Below are positions 5,506 to 10,074 of a stretch of 10,074 nt of DNA, one piece after another (the first letter of the stretch is position 1; the number at the start of each line of letters is the position of its first letter). The position numbers and the translations under genes were made by a program. The notes beneath the pieces are model-generated. The model did not search any database. It worked only from the letters and a program-made list of their open reading frames with translations, and was not told the DNA's origin. This DNA comes from an uncultured Acidobacteriota bacterium. GTDB lineage: Bacteria; Acidobacteriota; Blastocatellia; Pyrinomonadales; Pyrinomonadaceae. Location: assembly GCA_902826505.1 (NCBI GenBank), contig CADEFG010000126.1:1-10074 (forward strand), read 5' to 3'.

Positions 5506-7808
5506 GGAAACTGAACCGCTTGATAACCGACGCTTTCGAGAATCGGCTGAATCGCCGCCGACAGCTTTAAAACTTCGCTTTTCGGTCCTTGAAATGCGTG
5601 ATAGAAAACTCCTGTTTGATTATCGAGATTTTTACAAAGTTCAAAACTGACGTTCAATCCGGCGTTTGCTTGAACGTGACGCAAATGATTGCTGTGAATC
5701 GAATTTACGCCGATGCGCACGTCGTTTTTCGGATTCAGATAAAGAAAACGGCGAATCTGCAAATACGCGCCGTGAGCGTTTTCGACGATATTTTCGACCT
5801 GTTCGCTTTTTCCGCTGTCTTCAAATCTGAGCAGCGTAACATATTCGCCCGTTCCCCGAAAATCTTTAAGAAGCGGCACGATCGCTTCGTAAAACGGCGC
5901 GATCGAAGTTTCGAAATTGACCGTGCCGACTTTGTTGATCGTCAAATTCAAATCGAAATCGCCGTTAGTGGTTTGCGACATTCCGAAATCTGCTAAATTA
6001 TCCTGTTGTTTGCGAGTTTCGTTTGTCTTTTCGGTTTGAAAATATCTATCAAAATTTGCCTGAAATTCATCTGCCTCAACATTTCTGAACGTGCCGCCAA
6101 CTTCGCCGATGTAAAACCAGTAACGATTTAATTCGTTTTTTTGGACGACATTCCAATTTGTAGCTTCTACCCTTTCAGGAGAAATCACCGCCGAATTCGA
6201 TTCGATGACGACGTAGCGCGAACCGTCGCTGTTGCCCGCACGCCAGTTCGCGCCGTAAAACTGCTCGTAAAGTTTTTCGAGATATTCGGTTTTTAACTGC
6301 AAATCTACAGTCCATTCGCGCGGAATCCAGCAGAAAAAATTGCATTGATAGGAACTGTTTTTAACGAAACCCGACGGCAGCATCAGCCCGTCCGAAATGG
6401 TCAGAATCAACGCGGTAAAATTCGTTTCGGCGGCGTTTGCAGACGGCGGATTTAATTTCGCCAGATGATCTTTGATCGGCTGCAATTGTTTGATCGGAAT
6501 AAAAAAATCTTTACTTTCCGAGTCGGAATTAAACCACACGCCGAACGCGCCTTGTTCAACAAAACCTTCGAGATACGGAACGATATTTTCGGTCGGAATC
6601 GTCAGAATTTTTGCCGAACCGTCGGCTTCCGTCAGATTGTTTTCGCGCGCAAAACGCATTAAACGTTCCGTGTCGGTGAATGCACGAATCATCGGCTGAT
6701 TATCGGCAGCTTTAGGGTTTGAAGCGACATAAGGATAAATATCGGGAAGTTCGCCGCGCGAGATAAAATTCCACTGCTTTAAAGCAAACGCCGCGCTGAA
6801 AAGCGCGTTCAAATCTTCCATCGCGTTCGTTTCCATCGCTTTTTTCGATAAGGCATCGAAATCAACGCCGTTTTCAGCCGCCGACGAAACATCTTCTTCC
6901 GGTTTCGCTTTTGAATTTTGCACGTGTTCGTCCATCAGCAAATCGGCGTTCGGCACGGCTTTTTTGATTAGGAATTTTGCCATATCGTCCGCAAGCTCTT
7001 TGTCCTGTTCGAGTTTTTTTATGCCGCTTTCTTCCTGCTGAAAATACGCAAACGCCAAAGTCGGCATCAGAAACTTTTGCTTTTTCAGACAAGTTTCGAT
7101 ATAGGCTCTGAACAATTTCGGCGACATATTTTCCTGCACTCGGACGCTTTCGAACAAAGTCGCCGTATTGGAAATTATTTGCTCTTTGTCTTCTTCGGAA
7201 ACGGCGTCCATCGCCGACGCGCTGCCCGCGATCATTGCCGAAAACATCTCATTTTCCCGTTCGAACTCGGCGATCACATCAGCGTTTTCTTCGATCAGTT
7301 TTGCCAAATTATCCTGATCGTTTTCGGCAGACGGTTTCGCCAATAAATCTTTATTTTTCAGATGCTCGTAAATCGGGCGCATCATTTTCAGATCGTGATG
7401 AAAGCCTTCGCTGTCTTTGTTCGGATTAAAGAAAATTTTCGTGACATTGAGCGGCGCGAGGCGGTCGAAAAAATCTAAAATACCCGTCGTCGAAATGCGC
7501 AGAATAAAATCTTCGGGCGCGTTCGGCGCATTCGGATTTCCGTCAGAGTCGCCAACTTTTATTCCTTTTTCCGCGATAAATTTCCGCGCACGTTCGCCGT
7601 CGGTAAAAACCGTCAGCGCGATTTCTTCGCCGAAATGATCGGGAAAAATAGAGCAATAAGGCATTTTGTATTCAAAAGCTTCATCGGCGATAAAATACCA
7701 CGCGCCGAGCGAAAAAGCGGCGGCGAAAAGATTTTCAAAATCGCTTTCGCCCGCGGTCGGCGCAAACGCTTTCTGCGCCAGTTCATCAAAATTTACGTTG
7801 TTTGTCAT
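5502..7808 (-). CDS. Protein with two SseB_N-like domains
   Basis: 768 residues from the ATG at 7808. A TTG at 7841 would add 11 residues but lies inside the inverted repeat, so the ATG is preferred; its ribosome site is weak. Two internal copies of one domain are visible at about 7-150 and 317-449. They share LFAAAFSLGAWYFI / LFSAAFALKQWNFI, VFTDGERARKFI / AFTDTERLMRFA and a closing (L/I)K..(R/Q)PI...L stretch. The pattern fits the SseB N-terminal domain (PF07179 type, named after E. coli SseB, not the Salmonella type III protein). Residues 160-310 are charged helical linker; 460-600 and 615-768 are further mixed regions I do not recognise. No signal peptide, so cytoplasmic. The last residues run into the cytochrome remnant, and the TGA stop may derive from that sequence, so the natural C-terminus may be slightly altered. 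Confidence 0.85.
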   Translation of the reverse strand: MTNNVNFDELAQKAFAPTAGESDFENLFAAAFSLGAWYFIADEAFEYKMPYCSIFPDHFGEEIALTVFTDGERARKFIAEKGIKVGDSDGNPNAPNAPEDFILRISTTGILDFFDRLAPLNVTKIFFNPNKDSEGFHHDLKMMRPIYEHLKNKDLLAKPSAENDQDNLAKLIEENADVIAEFERENEMFSAMIAGSASAMDAVSEEDKEQIISNTATLFESVRVQENMSPKLFRAYIETCLKKQKFLMPTLAFAYFQQEESGIKKLEQDKELADDMAKFLIKKAVPNADLLMDEHVQNSKAKPEEDVSSAAENGVDFDALSKKAMETNAMEDLNALFSAAFALKQWNFISRGELPDIYPYVASNPKAADNQPMIRAFTDTERLMRFARENNLTEADGSAKILTIPTENIVPYLEGFVEQGAFGVWFNSDSESKDFFIPIKQLQPIKDHLAKLNPPSANAAETNFTALILTISDGLMLPSGFVKNSSYQCNFFCWIPREWTVDLQLKTEYLEKLYEQFYGANWRAGNSDGSRYVVIESNSAVISPERVEATNWNVVQKNELNRYWFYIGEVGGTFRNVEADEFQANFDRYFQTEKTNETRKQQDNLADFGMSQTTNGDFDLNLTINKVGTVNFETSIAPFYEAIVPLLKDFRGTGEYVTLLRFEDSGKSEQVENIVENAHGAYLQIRRFLYLNPKNDVRIGVNSIHSNHLRHVQANAGLNVSFELCKNLDNQTGVFYHAFQGPKSEVLKLSAAIQPILESVGYQAVQFP

Positions 7809-7830
7809 AAAATCAGAATCCAAGCTTATA

Positions 7831-7995
7831 GTGGATGACAAAACTTGTTAGAAAACAAAGCCGCCAATCAGTAGAGCGAGCGGTAGCGAGTCGGTTTCAG
7901 CGATCTTTAATTCCGCCCGGGAGGAAAGACTCGCTACCGCTCGCTCTACTGATTTAATCGCCGATCTCATCTTTCCAATAAGTTTTGTCACCGAC
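7831..7995. repeat. MITE-like nested inverted repeat
   Basis: Outer arms 7831-7854 and 7972-7995 pair at 20 of 24 positions, around a GACAAAACTT core. Inside, 7866-7892 and 7928-7954 are a perfect 27-bp inverted repeat, each arm containing AGCGAGCGGTAGCGAG, itself AGCGAG repeated around CGGT. A 4-bp TTTC/GAAA continuation lies beyond a 2-base bulge. The whole 165 bases could fold into one long hairpin. It has no coding capacity. Terminal inverted repeats plus a palindromic centre suggest a non-autonomous mobile element or a REP/BIME-type unit. No convincing target-site duplication was found: flanks are AT-rich (TTATA and TTTAATAAG). It lies in the leader of the SseB-like gene. Confidence 0.8.
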
Positions 7996-8018
7996 TTTAA
8001 TAAGAAAATTTCCAAAAT

Positions 8019-8432
8019 CTATTTCAACATTTGCAGCCGATCATTGATAATTTTCGCGTCCGGTGTGCGGCAGCGCCATTCGATATTGCCCGTTGAATTT
8101 TCGAGAAAAAGATGCGGCTCGAATTCAAAAAGCAATGTGTCTTCGGTTTCGAGCGAGATTTTTATTTTCTTAAAACGCGCATCTGTTAATTCCAAATTGA
8201 TCACGGGCTGCGAATACTGTTGTAAAATCAGACGCTTTTTCGTCAAAATTATTGCGCCGGAAAACCATCGGCGTTTCCAGTTTGAATATCTGCCGGGCGC
8301 GCGAAAATTTTTATAAGTCAGTGTAGATTTGATGCCTTCGTCCGAAGCGATGATTTCTTCGCCTTGTAAGCCATTTAACAGCGTTTCGCGGATTTTCCCG
8401 GCGCCGAAAATTTTATAAAACCAGCTTTTCAT
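8019..8432 (-). CDS. Small PH/GRAM-like domain protein
   Basis: 137 residues; the ATG at 8432 lies 11 nt after the stop of the upstream gene and has no clear Shine-Dalgarno, which fits translational coupling in an operon. After a short amphipathic start (MKSWFYKIFG) the protein alternates beta strands: EEIIASDEGIKSTLTY, then the basic RYSNWKRRWFSG, AIILTKKRLILQQ, LELTDARFKKIKIS, TLLFEFEP, and a closing helix DAKIINDRLQML. Seven strands capped by a C-terminal helix, with GAIILTKKRLI in the middle, is the layout of bacterial PH or GRAM-like domains, which often bind lipid or protein. No signal peptide; cytoplasmic or membrane-peripheral. The fold call is from pattern only. Confidence 0.8.
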   Translation of the reverse strand: MKSWFYKIFGAGKIRETLLNGLQGEEIIASDEGIKSTLTYKNFRAPGRYSNWKRRWFSGAIILTKKRLILQQYSQPVINLELTDARFKKIKISLETEDTLLFEFEPHLFLENSTGNIEWRCRTPDAKIINDRLQMLK

Positions 8433-8443
8433 AAAAATTCGTT

Positions 8444-9541
8444 TTAATAACCCTGCTGATTTAAAATCTCCAAATATCTTTCGTGATCGTCGTCGAGCAT
8501 CCGATCAATTTCAGCGAGCTGCGCGAGCGCTTTGTCTGGCAAAAGCGACAAGAACTTACTGCGCGGCGGGTCTTGATTGATAAATTTTTCGAACAAAACT
8601 TTGAGCGTGTAAGCGAAAAATTCGCCCGTCGCGGCTTCGCAAAAATCGGTTAAATCCGCCAGTAACTTTTTCAGAAACAACTCATATCCGGTCGCCTTCA
8701 CATAAAAGTCAATGTTCAGATACAAATCCCAGCCGAAACTGTCCCAACTGGACGGCAGATCGCGTTCTTTGACTTTCAAACCGTTGAGCCCGAAATGTTT
8801 TTTCAAGATCAAAAAAGCGTATTTTGCCTGTTCTTTTTCGGTTCTTTCCGCTTTCAGCCATTCATCAGTCGGCGGCGGTTCTTCCCAGGTTTCGAAATCC
8901 GAATCAAGCGCTTCGAAATCTTTTTTCGTAATAAATTCCGCCGCGTCATAACCGAATTTTTTGGCTTCTGCAATTGGAAAAAGCGCGTTTGAAGACTTGA
9001 GAATCGTTCGCTCGTAAGGCGCAATAGTCGTATAAAAATACCATTCGCCGCAGCGCATACATTGATAGAATTTGTCGCTTGTGTGCGTTTTCGATTCGGG
9101 CGAGCGATACGCGACAAATTTTACATCTACTCCGCGGCAGGACAGCTCGCCGCTTTCGGACGGAAAATTGCAGCGATTGTCTTTCCAGGTGTAATCTGCG
9201 CCCGCATAACCGTAAAAACGCGCTTCTCCAAGCGTCAAAGGCGGTTTGCCCGATGACCCGATGCCGGACCAGAGCGGCTGTTCGATCTTGAAATATTTAT
9301 CCGTAATTGACCAGCCTTCGTCGGTGTCGAATTCGTATCCGCTGTAATAAGTCGCGTCGTATTGGCGTTTATAAAATCCGCCGCAAACCGCGCATTTGTA
9401 GATAACTATCCGCTCAGTGCATTCGCCGTCTTCGTCAAATGTTTCGACGAGAGTTTTGACGACGATCAAATCGTCAACCTGACAGGTCGAACCGTAATTG
9501 CTGTTGTTTTTGCAATAAAACGAAAATGCGTCGTCGCTCAT
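8444..9541 (-). CDS. Protein with two CxxC zinc-ribbon-like modules
   Basis: 365 residues. The start chosen is the ATG at 9541 because it overlaps the previous gene's TGA as ATGA; an upstream in-frame start would lie further inside that gene. Two similar cysteine patterns occur: Cys10, Cys20, CAVC 50-53, and Cys124, Cys135, CMRC 161-164. Each has two Cys 9-10 residues apart, then a CxxC 25-29 residues later followed by aromatic residues (CGGFYKR, CGEWYFY). I infer two tandem zinc ribbons. The C-terminal part (about 205-365) is acidic and helical, with DEWLKAERTEKEQAKYAFLILKKHF... and a likely helical bundle to the end. No signal peptide. Operon position between an edge-cut gene and a PH-like gene suggests a shared cytoplasmic task. 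The family is unknown to me. Confidence 0.84.
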   Translation of the reverse strand: MSDDAFSFYCKNNSNYGSTCQVDDLIVVKTLVETFDEDGECTERIVIYKCAVCGGFYKRQYDATYYSGYEFDTDEGWSITDKYFKIEQPLWSGIGSSGKPPLTLGEARFYGYAGADYTWKDNRCNFPSESGELSCRGVDVKFVAYRSPESKTHTSDKFYQCMRCGEWYFYTTIAPYERTILKSSNALFPIAEAKKFGYDAAEFITKKDFEALDSDFETWEEPPPTDEWLKAERTEKEQAKYAFLILKKHFGLNGLKVKERDLPSSWDSFGWDLYLNIDFYVKATGYELFLKKLLADLTDFCEAATGEFFAYTLKVLFEKFINQDPPRSKFLSLLPDKALAQLAEIDRMLDDDHERYLEILNQQGY

Positions 9542-10074
9542 AAAATTCTCTTCAACTGCATAAGCCATTTTCGCCGAAAATCTTTCACCGTTCGATAAAT
9601 TTCAAGCGCGTGGCGATGCGGTTTCGTGTCTAAAATCTTTTGAAAATGCTCGGCGATTTCCGGCGTTTCGGCTTCATAATTGATGAACTCTTCGATTGCA
9701 CCGGTCAACCATTCGTTCGAAAACGCTTTGAATTTCCCCGATCTTTCGTTTCCGTTAAACGCAAAATTTTCCCATTCGATTTCGGCTTGATAACGAATTT
9801 CAACGTGACGCAATTCCGCTAAAACTTCAGGCTTTTCGACGATGGCGAAAATCTTTTCAAGCAATTCTTTAACTTCCGAAGCTTCGAGCGAAATTGTTTT
9901 ATTTTTGAATCCTTCCGAAAAACGCGCCGAAACTTTTTCGCCGTCTGCCTCGAAATCAAAAGCGATTTCTATTGCCGGAAAACCGTAACAGGTTCCGCGC
10001 GAAATCCGTACGCGGGCAAAGGCGGCAGCTTTCGGTTTTTGATTGTTTTCTGTTTTTTCGATGCAGATATGATA
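9538..10074 (-). CDS. Hypothetical protein, 5'-truncated by window edge
   Basis: The reading frame is open from the right edge (first visible codons give YHICIEKTE) to the TGA at 9538-9540, 178 residues. A TTG at 9864 is not a credible start because the upstream frame continues with normal-looking coding sequence. The visible part begins with a beta-rich section (about 20-55: VRISRGTCYGFPAIEIAFDF, then GEKVSARFSEGF) followed by ISLEASEVKELLEKIFAIVEK and a helical, charged C-terminal half with NEWLTGAIEEFINYE and a basic end (RRKWLMQLKRIL). Its stop overlaps the start of the zinc-ribbon gene by ATGA, a strong sign of a shared transcript and coupled translation. I do not recognise the family. 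Confidence 0.8.
   Translation of the reverse strand, partial: YHICIEKTENNQKPKAAAFARVRISRGTCYGFPAIEIAFDFEADGEKVSARFSEGFKNKTISLEASEVKELLEKIFAIVEKPEVLAELRHVEIRYQAEIEWENFAFNGNERSGKFKAFSNEWLTGAIEEFINYEAETPEIAEHFQKILDTKPHRHALEIYRTVKDFRRKWLMQLKRIL

Noticed and set aside
7809..7841. TTG start giving 11 extra residues to the SseB-like protein
   Set aside because: It falls in the terminal arm of the inverted repeat and lacks a ribosome site; the ATG at 7808 is the better start.
7831..7995. CRISPR or attachment site at the repeated GCGAGCGGTAGCGAG sequence
   Set aside because: Two inverted arms, not direct repeats with spacers, and no integrase nearby.

Overview
The window looks like a chromosomal stretch from a Gram-negative bacterium of moderate GC. 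Export signals, an ECF-sigma-like promoter pair and a MauG/cytochrome c peroxidase remnant of a type I associate with Acidobacteriota (perhaps Blastocatellia) suggest that phylum, but this is a weak, recall-based guess. Almost everything is on the minus strand. Most of the genes are proteins of unknown role with recognisable folds.

Left part (1-3266): a gene cut by the left edge, whose visible product ends in a C2-like domain (plus strand), converges on a large secreted multidomain protein with an IPT/TIG domain, a proline-rich linker and a block of hydrophobic helices (834-3266, minus). A gene-free 500-base stretch (3267-3768) follows. It holds the ribosome-binding site of the secreted protein, a small minus-strand terminator-like hairpin and a 27-bp near-perfect hairpin.

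Middle part (3769-5505): two tandem paralogous small membrane proteins (3769-4119 and 4189-4650, minus). Each has its own strong Shine-Dalgarno and its own GGAAC...GTCTAA promoter-like pair, so gene and control region appear to have been duplicated together. To their right is a perfect 17-bp-arm terminator, then the C-terminal half of a di-heme cytochrome c peroxidase/MauG-like gene. That gene has lost its signal peptide and first haem domain; its homology stops exactly where the SseB-like gene ends, so it is called a pseudogene.

Right part (5502-10074): an SseB-like protein with two SseB_N-type domains and a separate C-terminal region (5502-7808), a 165-base nested inverted repeat resembling a MITE (7831-7995), and a tight cluster of three genes transcribed leftward. 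These are a gene cut by the right edge, a protein with two apparent zinc ribbons whose start overlaps the previous stop by ATGA, and a small PH/GRAM-like protein 11 nt later. The overlap and spacing indicate one operon. Its job is not evident from the sequence.

No tRNA, rRNA, CRISPR array, intact insertion sequence or recognised defence system was seen.
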